A stretch of 64,000 bases of DNA, taken from the NCBI GenBank assembly GCA_964035015.1, contig OZ036005.1, positions 2,110,178-2,174,177 on the forward strand, read 5' to 3'. Below, piece by piece: positions 12,661-24,900 of the stretch. How positions within the stretch are numbered: position 1 is the first letter of the stretch; each line of letters starts with the position of its first letter. The position numbers were made by a program, and so were the translations under genes. The DNA comes from Corallium rubrum. Lineage: Eukaryota > Cnidaria > Anthozoa > Scleralcyonacea > Coralliidae. The notes under the pieces were generated by a model. It was not told where the DNA came from, searched no databases, and saw only the letters and a list, made by a program, of their open reading frames with translations.

Positions 12661-14865
12661 CTACATCAAATATGGTACAATTTGTTCATCTCCGTAATGT
12701 TGACCACGTCTGGTGGTATAAAGGTCTGGTACCATATCATGAGGAACAAAGCTTGGTGCATCAGGTCTTAGAAAGTATTGCCCAGGAATACTCGCAGTGG
12801 TTGGGAACACGTGTGACTCCATGTTGTTCATGGGGTAAAGAACTTGAGGGAGAAATTGGTTCACGTAGGCTGACGGCATGATGGGTGTATTTCTTGAATC
12901 ATGAGGTTCTGTACTGTAACCCACAGGAATAGGACGACAGATATTGTTGTTAATATCAGTAAGTTCAGCACGTGTAAGTCTTTGGTAATTGTAGAAATCT
13001 TCGTCCGCAGCCGTTCTGAATCTTTCTGGATCGACTTCATCTGTATCTGTGTAATTCTTGGAAAAGCCAGACTCAGAAACGTCACAAGATACACCTTCAT
13101 GCACAGAAGATACTAGACCAATCAAATCACCTGAAATGTCATTTTGCATGTCATTTGGCGGGAAACGATGCAATGTTCGTTTTAACGGTTTTTGGGCTGC
13201 CACGCCCAACACTTCTTGTTGTCCGTTGATGGTGTCTGAATTGCCATTAGTTTGTACAACAGTTTGTTCTTCATTACTAACAGTTGTTTCAACTGGGACA
13301 TAAATGGGAATATCTCCAATCATAATCTTCACTCGTGGCCAATTCTTCTGTTTTTCATCTCGCTCAGTCTGTACAAACACTACGCAATCCGTCTGCAGCT
13401 CAGCATTTGTGTTTTCTAATTCTACATTTTTGCAGGCATTTTGATACACAGAGTGACCCGTAGACTTTGCGTTGTCCTTCACAATGTTAGTGCATGGTTC
13501 TTGAAGGTTTCCACTGTGTACTACGCTTTCATCCGAGCATGGTTTAAATTCCTTTTGGCAAGCCACATTAAGTGTCAGTGATATAGACTGTTCGACTTTA
13601 GGAATATGGTTTTTAGTTGAATTAACAGTACCCAGACTGCCACAGGTTTCTAAAGAGATGACTGCTGGAGAAGTATCTTTACCCTTTTTTTCTAGAGATA
13701 CCCCGTTAACACCAGTACCACCACCACCACCACCACCGCCAGTATCACTAACACCACCACCAGTACTACCACCACCACCAATAACGCTACCACTAACATT
13801 ACCACCGCCACCGCCACCAGTATCACTAACGCCACCACCAATACCACCACCATCACCAATACCACCACCACTAACATCACCACCACCACCACCACCATCA
13901 ACACTACCACCACCACCATCACCACCACTATCAGCACTACCACCATCAACACTAACATTGGCACCATTAACACCGTCACCAACAACACCATCACTGACAC
14001 CACCATCACAAACAATATCACTGCCAATAACAGTGCCATTGCCACCAATCCCTACACTAACACCACTACCAACATCAGTACCATTGCCACTAATTCCTAC
14101 ACCACCACCACCATTATCTCTGTCAACAGGAGTACCAATACCAATACCAGTGCCACCAACCCCAGCATCACCAACATGGGTACCACCATGACCAGTTGCC
14201 CCCACAGTACAATCTCTGATGAGTTTATTATCTTCATATGTTTCCTTTGATAAACACTTGTCTGTGTGTGTTTTCTTATTGATTTTTCGAAACTCTCTTT
14301 TATTTACAAATTTCGTCTTTCTCTTTTTCTTCTGACTTTTTTGATCATTCACTAGATCTAGTTTCTCACTGCTTTGGACCCAAGGCTTCTCGCTGGGTGA
14401 AACAAACTCATCAATAGTAATGCTGAGCGGTACGGCTGGTTTTATCACGGTCATAACAAAACTTCTATTATCGTCCGTTTCAGTATCCCAGCATTCTGTC
14501 GTCTCGGTGATCATAAACTCGTCAGGGGGGACCTCCGGAACATTGACGGGTCTCTTGTAATCCTCCTTCTTACTGAATACTTCTATCTTTATATCTGGGA
14601 CTTCTTCATCATCGCTGGCTTCAGTTTCAGGCTTACTGCGACCACAATAAGGCACAGTTCCTTGATTTTTCAAACCCAGACCCCCAAACTGACGCACGAA
14701 GTGTTTTGATGTTTTGCGATCAATGCCAACATCTTTCATGGCTTCGTAGAAATCCATAAATGAACAACAGTTTTCAAATATTCTTTGAATTCCTTCATAG
14801 TTTAATTGAATCTGAACAAGTTTCTTTAAGTTAACACATTTTGTATATGCATCTAATTTGGACAT
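12661..14865 (-). CDS. Unrecognised 734-aa protein with basic and Gly-rich regions
   Basis: A 2.2-kb open frame, far longer than chance in this AT-rich DNA and the longest in the window. Visible parts: an N-terminal 60 residues that look folded (QIQLNYEGIQRIFENCC, then FMDFYEAMKDVGIDRKTSK), an acidic patch DDEEVPDIKIEVFS, a Lys/Arg-rich stretch near residues 175-195 (KKKRKTKFVNKRE) that could be a nuclear signal, a Gly/Val/Ser low-complexity tract at about 225-388, and a mixed C-terminal third. There is no signal peptide or membrane segment. The ATG at 14865 follows a pyrimidine run and CAG/TAG-like acceptor (CTTTTTCTCCTAG), so this may be a last exon with coding or leader exons further right. 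Its end lies in a tandem repeat unit. Function unknown; a nuclear regulatory protein is only a guess. Confidence 0.6.
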   Translation of the reverse strand: MSKLDAYTKCVNLKKLVQIQLNYEGIQRIFENCCSFMDFYEAMKDVGIDRKTSKHFVRQFGGLGLKNQGTVPYCGRSKPETEASDDEEVPDIKIEVFSKKEDYKRPVNVPEVPPDEFMITETTECWDTETDDNRSFVMTVIKPAVPLSITIDEFVSPSEKPWVQSSEKLDLVNDQKSQKKKRKTKFVNKREFRKINKKTHTDKCLSKETYEDNKLIRDCTVGATGHGGTHVGDAGVGGTGIGIGTPVDRDNGGGGVGISGNGTDVGSGVSVGIGGNGTVIGSDIVCDGGVSDGVVGDGVNGANVSVDGGSADSGGDGGGGSVDGGGGGGDVSGGGIGDGGGIGGGVSDTGGGGGGNVSGSVIGGGGSTGGGVSDTGGGGGGGGTGVNGVSLEKKGKDTSPAVISLETCGSLGTVNSTKNHIPKVEQSISLTLNVACQKEFKPCSDESVVHSGNLQEPCTNIVKDNAKSTGHSVYQNACKNVELENTNAELQTDCVVFVQTERDEKQKNWPRVKIMIGDIPIYVPVETTVSNEEQTVVQTNGNSDTINGQQEVLGVAAQKPLKRTLHRFPPNDMQNDISGDLIGLVSSVHEGVSCDVSESGFSKNYTDTDEVDPERFRTAADEDFYNYQRLTRAELTDINNNICRPIPVGYSTEPHDSRNTPIMPSAYVNQFLPQVLYPMNNMESHVFPTTASIPGQYFLRPDAPSFVPHDMVPDLYTTRRGQHYGDEQIVPYLM

Positions 14866-14917
14866 TTTTTCTAGGAGAAAAAGTAAAAGCGAAAACGTGG
14901 TAAACTACCGAGATCTT

Positions 14918-15032
14918 TACCTCCACCTGGAGGTTACGTTTTTACCCCTTTCTGTCTGTTTGTTTGTTTGTTTGTTTGTTTGTTTGTTTGTTTGTTTGTT
15001 TGTTTGTTTGTTTGTTTGTTTGTTTGTTTGTT

Positions 15033-15091
<59 letters not shown>

Positions 15092-15414
15092 TTGTTTGTT
15101 TGTTTGTTTGTTTGTTTGTTTGTTTGTTTGTTTGTTTGTTTGTTTGTTTGTTTGTTTGTTTGTTTGTTTGTTTGTTTGTTTGTTTGTTTGTTTGTTTGTT
15201 TGTTTGTTTGTTTGTTTGTTTGTCTGTTTATTTGTCTGTCTGTCTGCCTGCCTGCCTGCCTGTTTGTTTGTTTGTTTGTTTGTTTGTTTGTTTGTTTGTT
15301 TGTTTGTTTGTTTGTTTGTTTGTTTGTTTGTTTGTTTGTTTGTTTGTTTGTTTGTTTGTCCGTCTGTGTCTGTCTGTTTGTTTGTTTGTTTGTTTGTTTG
15401 TTTGTTTGTTTGTT

Positions 15415-15473
<59 letters not shown>

Positions 15474-15506
15474 TTGTTTGTTTGTTTGTTTGTTTGTTTG
15501 TTTGTT

Positions 15507-15557
<51 letters not shown>

Positions 15558-15977
15558 TTGTTTGTTTGTTTGTTTGTTTGTTTGTTTGTTTGTTTGTTTG
15601 TTTGTTTGTTTGTTTGTTTGTTTGTTTGTTTGTTTGTTTGTTTGTCTGTCACCAGGATGTCTCAAAAACTATTGCACCGATTTTCATGAAAGTTTGCAGA
15701 AGGGTTGGCCATAGTCCAACGACCAATCCATTAAATTTTGCTTGAATTTAGTCAACATTTGGATGAGAAACTAATAAACATCTGACCGCAAGATTCTCCA
15801 TGTATAAGAAAAGCTTGATTGCGCTCATTATCTTTATTTTATGCAAATATTTTTGCATAATTTTGGTCCGAGTGCAATCAAGCATTTTATTCATACATGC
15901 ATGTGTTGGTCTCGTGAGCTAGTCTGGTTAGCGCCATGCTCTTTTTAAACATCTCTAATAACCCGCTGGCGGAGGTA
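14918..15977 (+). mobile_element. TIR element with a TTTG/TCTG microsatellite core (copy 1)
   Basis: The left end TTACCTCCACCTGGAGG and right end CCGCTGGCGGAGGTAA are imperfect inverted repeats. The core is about 700 bp of alternating (TTTG)n and (TCTG)n blocks (14953-15648), then ACCAGGATGTCTCAAAAAC and a unique tail. Open frames of FVCL or TNKQ type across the core are artefacts. Confidence 0.7.
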
Positions 15978-17940
15978 ATTATGCAGTCCCTGACTGCCTT
16001 CTAGTTTACAATGAAATACTGATGTTTTAACACACAGGTCGCCCAGATGTGTAATATGACAAGCAAACCAATAAATTCGTTTTCAGGGCTTTACGGCTTT
16101 CGCGCGGCGGCCGAGAAGCAGAATTAAGATTATGTCAGCCTGAACGTCGTTGTGTGATAAATTTCATGAACCATATACACCTGCATTCTGTAACAATCCT
16201 CGCGAAACTTGTCTCGCATTTTTTTGGTTCACAAACCATAATTGCAGTTTCACGAAAACATTGCACCGTATAATATGCAGCACATTAAACCTCTACCATA
16301 AGTAACCCAAGGTTGCTTGTTGTGAGTATTTTTGTATAATATCAAGATATTTTGAGGTTTTATCCTCTAAAATGAGACGTTTTGCGAACGATCAACATAC
16401 ACGTTTCTCGGTAAATTCACCATGAAGTATTCAAACACATTTGTAAACCATGTAAGAGCATTTAGTTGTGAAATATTTCTAAAACGCAACGCTGCAGTTA
16501 AGTGAGTTAACAGCGGTATATCACACCAGCGGCTTACCTCATGAGGGCCACTAATTTACGTTCTAATTTATCAGTGATTTCATTCAACCTCGTCCCCAGG
16601 GCCATTTGTTCTTGGCCGCCATCTTGGCCCAGCCCCACAAATGGCCCTGGGGACGAGGTTGTGATTTCATTATTACTGTCAAGTGAAACCCTCGTTAACT
16701 AAAGTTGCAAACTAACTAACTTGATATATCTAACGAAATTTTACAGTAAAATAAATAAATATGCCAAAATACGATTCAGAACAAAGCACCTTTTCATCAA
16801 AATCATAAATATACTTACAACCTAGACGTTCTTCAATACACATTTGGATTCGCATGCACGCAGTGCGTACCTGTTTTTGAGTTACCAAACGGACGTGTAC
16901 TGTACCACATGTACTGCAAACATGAGACTTGGTTTTTGCTTACATGAGGCAGGCCTTGAAATTATATAGACTTGGTCCCTCTGTTACTCCAAGATTTATA
17001 TCAATCGCCTTACAGTTCGTGTCAGCCGAAGAAGTGTTAGTTCATGTGGATTTCACCCCCACTTAACTTAAAACAACGTATTGAGTTTGAGAGGTGAAAG
17101 TGCTTCAGTTCGGTCTAGCAGGCGACCTGAGATTAGGCAGGTGTGAACAACACCGCTGCCGAACGTTATGCGTGAATTCGCTAAAGTAAACATTGCAAGA
17201 GAAGTGCGACTGAACTAGCCGTGGCGACAACAACCAGACAGCTAAGACTAAGTAAGGCTCGGCTATTCATTTGTGTTTTAAAAAAAGGGTAAAGAAAATT
17301 ACGAAGGGGTAAATTCAGAATATGTTACAATATTGACAAAGAAGCCATGCACAAATTACCTACCTTATCTTTTTGGTAGTATGCTTATAATATTAACTTT
17401 TGTGTCGGACTCTCGGATCAGTCCAAATTTTCAGTGTTTTCCCGCTCTTTTTCTGAGGCCGAGCTTGGACGTCGCGCATGCGCAAAACGTTTGGCAGCGG
17501 TGTCGGCGTGAACAGGATCTCAGGCCGGACTCATGAAAACAATCCACAGTAAAAACACTACAACCGACTTAAACTCAGTCTGGCCTGAGTACGGTAAACA
17601 CCTCCTTACGTATGCAGCGGTGATTTTGTAGTGAAAAATATACTGACAGATTTCTAAGATGTATGTTGTCAATAGTATGGCCTTTACATTATGAGCAATA
17701 AACATTTTCTGAAGTCGTCATTGTCTTTGCTTACCTCATTTACTTCAAAATTCGTTGACGTTTGTGGGTATTAAATAATTGATTATTTTGTGCCTCTTAC
17801 CTTCAAGGATAAATTTCTGTTCTTTGCAAGAATACTGCTTTTCGTACAAACCACATCTGAAGCAAAGAATTATACAAAATAAAATGAACTTATGAGCGAG
17901 AAATAAAAATATTTATTACCCCAGCCAGGAGCTTATTTTT
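15978..17940. other. Gene-free stretch with a short hairpin element
   Basis: No exon is supported. Bases 16586-16660 are a hairpin element (separate entry). GC-rich, CpG-containing blocks at 17096-17175 and 17455-17530 resemble each other in inverted orientation (ACACCGCTGCCGAACG and its complement), so they may be the ends of another old TIR element. Confidence 0.45.
16586..16660. mobile_element. 75-bp perfect hairpin mini-element
   Basis: The 24-bp arms AACCTCGTCCCCAGGGCCAT.. and its exact complement enclose a 27-bp loop. GTGATTTCATT occurs directly on both sides (16574-16584 and 16661-16671), an apparent 11-bp target duplication. Confidence 0.75.
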
Positions 17941-17943
17941 ACC

Positions 17944-18233
17944 TGTCTGTGTGTGTATCTGTCTGTTTGTTTGTTTGTTTGTTTGTTTGTTTGTTTGTTT
18001 GTTTGTTTGTTTGTTTGTTTGTTTGTTTGTTTGTTTGTTTGTTTGTTTGTTTGTTTGTTTGTTTGTTTGTTTGTTTGTTTGTTTGTTTGTTTGTTTGTTT
18101 GTCTGTGTCTGTATCTCTGTTTATTTATTTGTTTGTTTGTTTGTTTGTTTGTTTGTTTGTTTGTTTGTTTGTTTGTTTGTTTGTTTGTTTGTTTGTTTGT
18201 TTGTTTGTTTGTTTGTTTGTTTGTTTGTCTGTG

Positions 18234-18321
<88 letters not shown>
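17944..18321 (+). repeat. TTTG/TCTG microsatellite (copy 2)
   Basis: Long (TTTG)n, a short TGTGTCTGTATCTC break, more (TTTG)n, then (TCTG)n. It has the same organisation as 14953-15648 but is followed directly by the TIR element at 18337. Confidence 0.95.
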
Positions 18322-18322
<1 letters not shown>

Positions 18323-18336
18323 TGAATTTGTTATCC

Positions 18337-18872
18337 TAAATACCACAGAATTCAAAGTAACGGGGGCTGTTACTTTCGGATTAGCAGCCCTTCACCCTTG
18401 GGAGCCGCTACTTTCGGGGACCCACTACTTTCGGATGGTTCAAATACGTTGGGAAGAAATATCAAAAGTCTCCGTTCATCAGTAACTATTTATTTACTAC
18501 ATTAGTCCTATTTTCATGTAACTTTTTCTGAGGATGATTCCGTAACTAACAAACGGCGATGGTGGCAAATTGAGAGAGAACATGTTGTAAATATTGAAAA
18601 ATTAAAGACGAACATGTGCTTTCATCGAACAGAAATGTCGATAATCGAAAAAACATTAACATTACTGGCTTTAATTTTAATACGAACATTACTTTTTTGT
18701 CAATAAACATGTATTTGAAACATTAAAAAATGCGCCACATTCGAAGGGGCCACTACTCTCGGGGGGCCAAGCTACTTGTTTTTTTGCGGGGCGCTACTTT
18801 TGGGAAATTTTAGAAGTGTCACAAATTCAACGTTACTTTCGGGGGGGGGGATTACTTTCGAAATTCTACGGT
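18337..18872. mobile_element. TIR element with CTACTTTCGGGG repeats (copy 2)
   Basis: Ends TACCACAGAATTC and GAAATTCTACGGTA are inverted. The core matches 11150-11668, including the direct GTTACTTTCGGGGG blocks near both ends and the shared middle. It is slightly degenerate relative to copy 1. Confidence 0.8.
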
Positions 18873-18912
18873 ATGTAAAATCCCCAACCCTGATATAAGG
18901 CACCTTAATAAC

Positions 18913-21900
18913 TCACAGTTCTTCAGCAGTGATATGATTGATTCGATTCAGCGAAAGCTTCAATGGATCATTCGTAAATATATCGACCATTGCATTCACA
19001 TCTCCCATGGCACGATGACGATCTAAATAAAAGCGCTTGTTTTAATCATTAAAATATTAACCAAAATATGAGTAAAGAAAATAAAAGTTATAAACATTCA
19101 GTTGTTCTTCAGCAGCATATATATGTGAAGAAGAATTTCAAACGGAGTTGAATCACTGCCGAATCACAGCAGTGATCAACTTCATTTGAAATTCTTCTTC
19201 TTCACATATATACGCTGCCGAAGGACAACTGAATGTTTATAACTAACGGTCACTTGGGTCAAGGTGGCTTGGGTCAAGCCGGGTTCATCCTGGAAAAAAA
19301 ATACCCTAACTCTTCGTTTAGGTGGATTAGATATCCCCTGATGAGCTACAGTGTGTGCAATATTTGATATATGATATTTCTGACTGCCTCAGCTGGGAGT
19401 CCCAATAGCTCAATGGTAGAGCGCTGGTACGTTAAACCAGAGACCTTGGGTTCGATTCCCGGTTGGGGCAGTCAGAAAACTTTTCTCTACAGCAGTGATT
19501 CGACTTCATTTGAAATTATTCTTCTCCACATAGAAAATAAAAGTTAATTCGAAAGGAAAATACCAAATATATTTACTTAAAAAAGGTTTTCCATGGCAGA
19601 ATTTTGAAAAAAGACCTTCCATAGACAATCGAGTACCACAAAGTGCTTTGAAATTACTGGCTTGAAGCTTAAAAAAATAAAATTCCAAAAATCATGTTAA
19701 GTCAATAATTTAAAGAAATAATGCAACACAAACCAAACTTGTTAATAGCATCCTAACAATAAGATGTCTGAGGGTTCTGTGTCAATTATCCGGCGTTATA
19801 AATAATCAGTAGACAAAGTAAAACAATAAAGGGACCGTTTTTGGCTGGCTCAAGGTGAGGTAATACTGGCAACATTTTTCTTCAACTTGCGTTGCATTGC
19901 AAGTTGAAAAAGCAAGCGTTATTGCACATAATTATTACCACCCACCTTAAACATTGTCGCACAACAATGATTTTGTTGCAAGTTGCAAAAATTTATTGAA
20001 AAAAGTAAACATTTCAAACATTTTAACGTCACATTTGCATGAGTTATTGAAAAAAGTTATTGAAAAAAGTTATATATCTTTGTTATTATCAAACCAAAAT
20101 AATTCGAGAGAAGCACGTGCGTGTGTTTCACCCAGAACACCAAACATGTGGATTTTCAAGTAATTATATTTGACAACAGCAAACTATAACGTTTTTCGAT
20201 AACTCATTATGCACGTGTGTCGTCGCAACATGCGACATTTACATCAAACAAACTGAAATATCTCAAGAACGAAGCAAGGAAACGAAAAACTGCAAAAGGT
20301 GTTACTCTATCATTTTAAGTGTTCAAATAAGACAAACTTAATTTTCGTTTCATAGGCAGTTTAAGGTGGGTGGTATACGTGCAATAACGCTTTTTAACTT
20401 GCAACGCAACAATGTTGCAGCAATTGGTCACTCATATTACTTCATAAATGGGGTTAATCACTTGCAGGGACGTGGTGAAGAAATCACGATTCGGGTGGGG
20501 TGGGGGTCATATGATAATGACCAACTTTCTACTTTTGCTCTTAAATTTACCTGTAAGTTAGTCACTTAGCCAAAGGCATAGCCTGTATACAGCCGCTTGC
20601 TACCTACGGGGGGAGAGCTAGCGGCTGAACACGGGCTACCAAAGGCATAAAATTAATACACAATAGGTGAATTTCAAGGTAATTTGCACGCGTGCATCGT
20701 TTTGCAAACGAATTGGCGGGCTCTCCACAAAAAGTAACTAAGTAAGCAATGACGAACAGACTTGCTAGCTAGCCAAGAACGGCAGAATAACACTGTTAAA
20801 CATGCAGAAACTGTATATATACTTTGTTCATTTTAAACAGTATGTTTACTTTGAGCAGAGCTTGCCAGATTTTTTGAAAAATGATGCGCGCGCAACACCC
20901 TGAAACTCACCTATTCAAGACATGCCAATCAAAACACTTCAAACAGTTGAGCCTCTGATTTCACTGGTCGGCGATCTCTACATCTGAAATACTTCACTAC
21001 ACAATACATCAACTAGCACTTACTTAAATGCCATCTTTGTTGGGGATGTTTGGGAAAGCTATTGACCAACTGTTGACCGACCATGGATAAAAAACTCAAC
21101 TAATCATTTTTTAAAAAAAGAAGAATTTCTCCCACTATTTCTATTTTGAACAGCCTGCCAATTCCTCGTTTGACCAACCATTAGACATTTAGAATTATTA
21201 CACCCCACTGAGTCACCATGCCCCTGTCTGAGTGTTCTCTCTTTGATGAGTAAAATTGTCTGGTGTTAGGTGTTATAAACTGACAAGATATACACTCCTC
21301 ATAGTATTTACGCTTAGTATTATCACTATCGCACGCTAGTTCTCCAATGATCAACAACAACCACAAAGGCTTTTCCTGCCCAAACCCCTAATATAAAACA
21401 CCGTCCCATTTGTCACGTGATACGTACTTAACATTAGGCAGAGTAAAACAAAGGAGGTGGTTTTGGCTGGTCTTAATCTATGAAGTGAAAACTACATTAG
21501 CATTTTTGTTGTTTTATTGTACAGAGCATGACAGGAGCACTCACTGAAAATTTCAAGAGAATCTGATGTGTAGTTTTCGCACTATCAACTCTCAAAATTT
21601 GCCGTGGATAGTTTGTTTTGGGGAAATTTGGGCTTCTTGATAACAATGCCTTACGACGTATGCAGATGGATCATTAATAGCGGAATCTATTGTTCTTAAG
21701 CATACAGTGTAGTTGCCATTTGCATACGTCAAAATTAGTATTGTTACCGAAAGCCCAATTTTTCTCCAAGAACGAACGAGCCATGGCAGACTTTGAGAGT
21801 TAATAGCGCAAAAACTACGCATCAGATTCTCTTGAAATTTTCAGTGAGTGCGTCTGCCATGCTCCTCTGTAAAAAAAACAAAAATGCCAAATAAGCAATG

Positions 21901-24900
21901 AATTTTTCATTTCATAGACACTTTAATAGGAATTAGTTAAATTTGCCACATCCCCCTAATATTTCCACACCTTTCATAGGCAGGGGAGGAAATGTTATAG
22001 ATATTTCCTAAAGCTAAGAATTAATTTACTGGTTAATAACATACCGTCTTACAAAAGTCAAATGAATCAGCAAAATGTAAGTTCATCTTTTTCAGATGAT
22101 TATGGTCAATATTGTGACGTTTCATGTTGCTAAGCAACATAATGAAGTCAAATCCTAACCCACCATGAGCACAGAGAACTATAAAATGCAAGGTATTGTG
22201 GGTGGTGAGTACTGATCCAATGAAATTCATGCAGTAAAATAAGAAGAGTCTACCAGTAAATACATACTTACTAGACTCAATTTCCAGCTGTACCATGAGC
22301 CCTTAGTACTTAGCCCTGGCCCTGAAATTACAACCCCTGAAATTACAACTGGACTTGTGGGCTGGACTCATGGGCTAGACTTGCAAGTGCTTGTCATTGT
22401 CAATTTACAGCAATCACAAATGTGCCTGCACACTTTCAGCAAAGCAACCATTATTGGCAACCATTATTTGGCAAGCAACCATGAATTAATTACCCTATCA
22501 GTTCAAATTACAACACTTGTTTTACAGCCATTTTCTTCACACAGGGGTTAGCCAGTGGCTCCCCACAGCAGTTTCCTCCACTTCTCTCTCTTGCACATGC
22601 ATCCTCCCTTTTTAGACCACACTCTCTCATGTCCCTCTCCACAACCTGACTCCATGTTGTCCTTGGCCTTCCTCTTATTCTCGCACCTTCCACCTCATAT
22701 TAGAGCTGCTCCCATCGGTTCCTTTTCATAATCGATTAATCGTTGTCAACAATTGATTAATATCGATTAATCGTATTGATTAAATATGTCATGAATTAAA
22801 TACGACATGTCCATGGTGGTTTGTCCATTCAAAGGAAGGGGGTGTTTTATAAAGTTTTTACTAAATTTGTTGGGGATTGCCTCCCTTGTTGTCGCCCAAC
22901 AATTCAGTCACTATTCACATTTTAAATCACTGTTTAATCACAGTTAAAGATTGCGCACTTTCTCATGCTCTCACAGTTCACACAAGAGACATGACAAGAC
23001 AGAGACGAGGTTTAGTTTACACTTGACACATGATAATGTACTGGATACTATTGGCTAATCAGTTTATGAATAATTGGTTTAACTAAGGCGTGTTCATAAT
23101 CAGTCATTACTTATCTGTTTAACAAAACAAGATTAAATCATTCCAGCATCATGCTGTGCAGAGTTGTTATAGATGATCCGATTATTGTTAAGTATAATCG
23201 ATTGGGGAAAAAAACGAAAAAAATAATCGATTAATTGGGAGCAGCTCTACCTCATACAACATACTTTTTTTCACCCAGTCACCATCATCTTTCCATAATA
23301 CATGCCCCAGCATCTCAACCAGTTCCGCTTCACAACATCAGTCACCAACTCAATCCCCACTCTTTCTCTCAACTCCACACTCAATATCCCACAAAGATAC
23401 ACCACACATCCATCATATCATCCTCATCCAATCTTACACTCTGCTACACAATCATGGCCCATGTCTCACTTCCATACAGTTCAAATTATGGCAATCAATA
23501 GAGTGTTGATGAGTGAAGCATGCAATCGCATTTTAGAAATGTTTAAAGTTAACGCCCTAGAATGAAAAGTGGATGGCTTTGAATACCCAAAATTAAAAGA
23601 TAAAGGAAATTATTCTCAATTATTTGCTTAAAATATAAATTGTTATGAAAAGTAGCTTATCAATGTCACTATAGTCAAGAGTCCTCTCAATTTAATTTAT
23701 TTATTTATTTATTAGCTTTGTGCAAACAACACGAAATATTTAAGAGGCTACAATGCATGACAAAACAAACTTGCAGAGCTGAGAGCGATTGAAAACCATT
23801 ATACTTTAGTGCACCACACAGACACTGACATGAAGTTATTTTATTATTAATACCACTGTACTGAACTTTGTGAGATCATCATTTTGCAGTGACCTTTTAA
23901 ATTTTAAATTTCAGACATTTAAATTTCTGGACATTTTTGAAAGAGAGGGGAGGGAGTTGGGGGGATTGTCATGCACCACAGAAATTGAACATGCTGGGGC
24001 ACAGCTGAAAATCAAGCCTACTAAATCACATGATAATATTCCTACTAGATACATTATTATATTTACCTGGGAAGTATTTATTAGATGTTGTCTTATTAAT
24101 AGTTTTAACAGTTTGTTCTATCCATTTGAAGAATTTGTCTATCACATCTGGAAAGAATGGCTGATCTGCAAGAGCATCTTTAGTTATACCACAACTTTGA
24201 ACAGCTATTAACAAAATATTTACAATCCATGAGCGACCACATACATGTATACAGAGCCATTGTCTCCAAGTGCAATTAATGCCTGTCTTATATAGACCTC
24301 TTGCAGATGACGTTAAAACGGTGCATCTGGAGGACAACTTCAAAGTTCCAACATTCAACAGAGCAAATAATGAATGAAAATTTTATAGTTTATAAGCATT
24401 TGTCCTCTCCACCAAGGAAATATCAGTGCAAATGGTGATTGTGGGAATGAATGTTAGAATAATTCTAATGGATTTAATACTGCCAAATATCAGTTTACTT
24501 GGGCAGATGTTGTATAATTATATACCAGGGGTGCGTTGGATAATAGTATCTGGCTGAATTATCCAGCCAGATAGTGAAAAATCTCACTATCCGGTGTCTG
24601 GTGAATATTCTTTTGTGCACATCTTAAGGTCTTCGTTAAGGTTTGCAGGGTCATTTCTGTAAAGCGCTCTCAATTCATCAGAATTTATGCCACAAAAATA
24701 AAACAGATATCGTTAGAAAGCTGTGAATTTGTAGGAATTGTAGAATACAATGGTGTCTTTGGTTTCATGATAAACACAAACCATTAATAGCTGTGAATTT
24801 TTTAATTAAAACCAGAGGGCCTCACTCGGGGCAACTTAAGAACAAAGCATTTCATTTTGTTCCAAAAAAGTTTTCACAGTTCAATTCCAAGAAAAATGTC

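Larger units (their letters stand above)
11040..12680 (+). repeat. About 100-bp tandem repeat split by two transposons
   Basis: Units with GATACAAACGAAATGTGAAGG and CACTACATCAAATATGGTAC are found at 11040-11150, 11668-11735 plus 12573-12590, and 12591-12680. Removing the elements at 11150-11668 and 11736-12572 would restore a contiguous array. The last unit overlaps the 3' end of the 734-codon ORF. Confidence 0.7.

Noticed and set aside
13658-14191. Proline-rich 177-codon frame on the plus strand
   Set aside because: It is the antisense of the Gly-rich tract of the 734-codon ORF; no start context or splice evidence supports it.
14858-15745. Open frames of several hundred codons on both strands (FVCL and TNKQ repeats), also at 17949-18485
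   Set aside because: They are the six-frame shadow of TTTG/TCTG microsatellites; a 4-bp unit without stops is open in all frames.
19395-19475. Calling a functional tRNA-Asn gene
   Set aside because: The base before the would-be anticodon is not T, and the unit lies in a hairpin-rich repeat; a tRNA-derived repeat is more likely.
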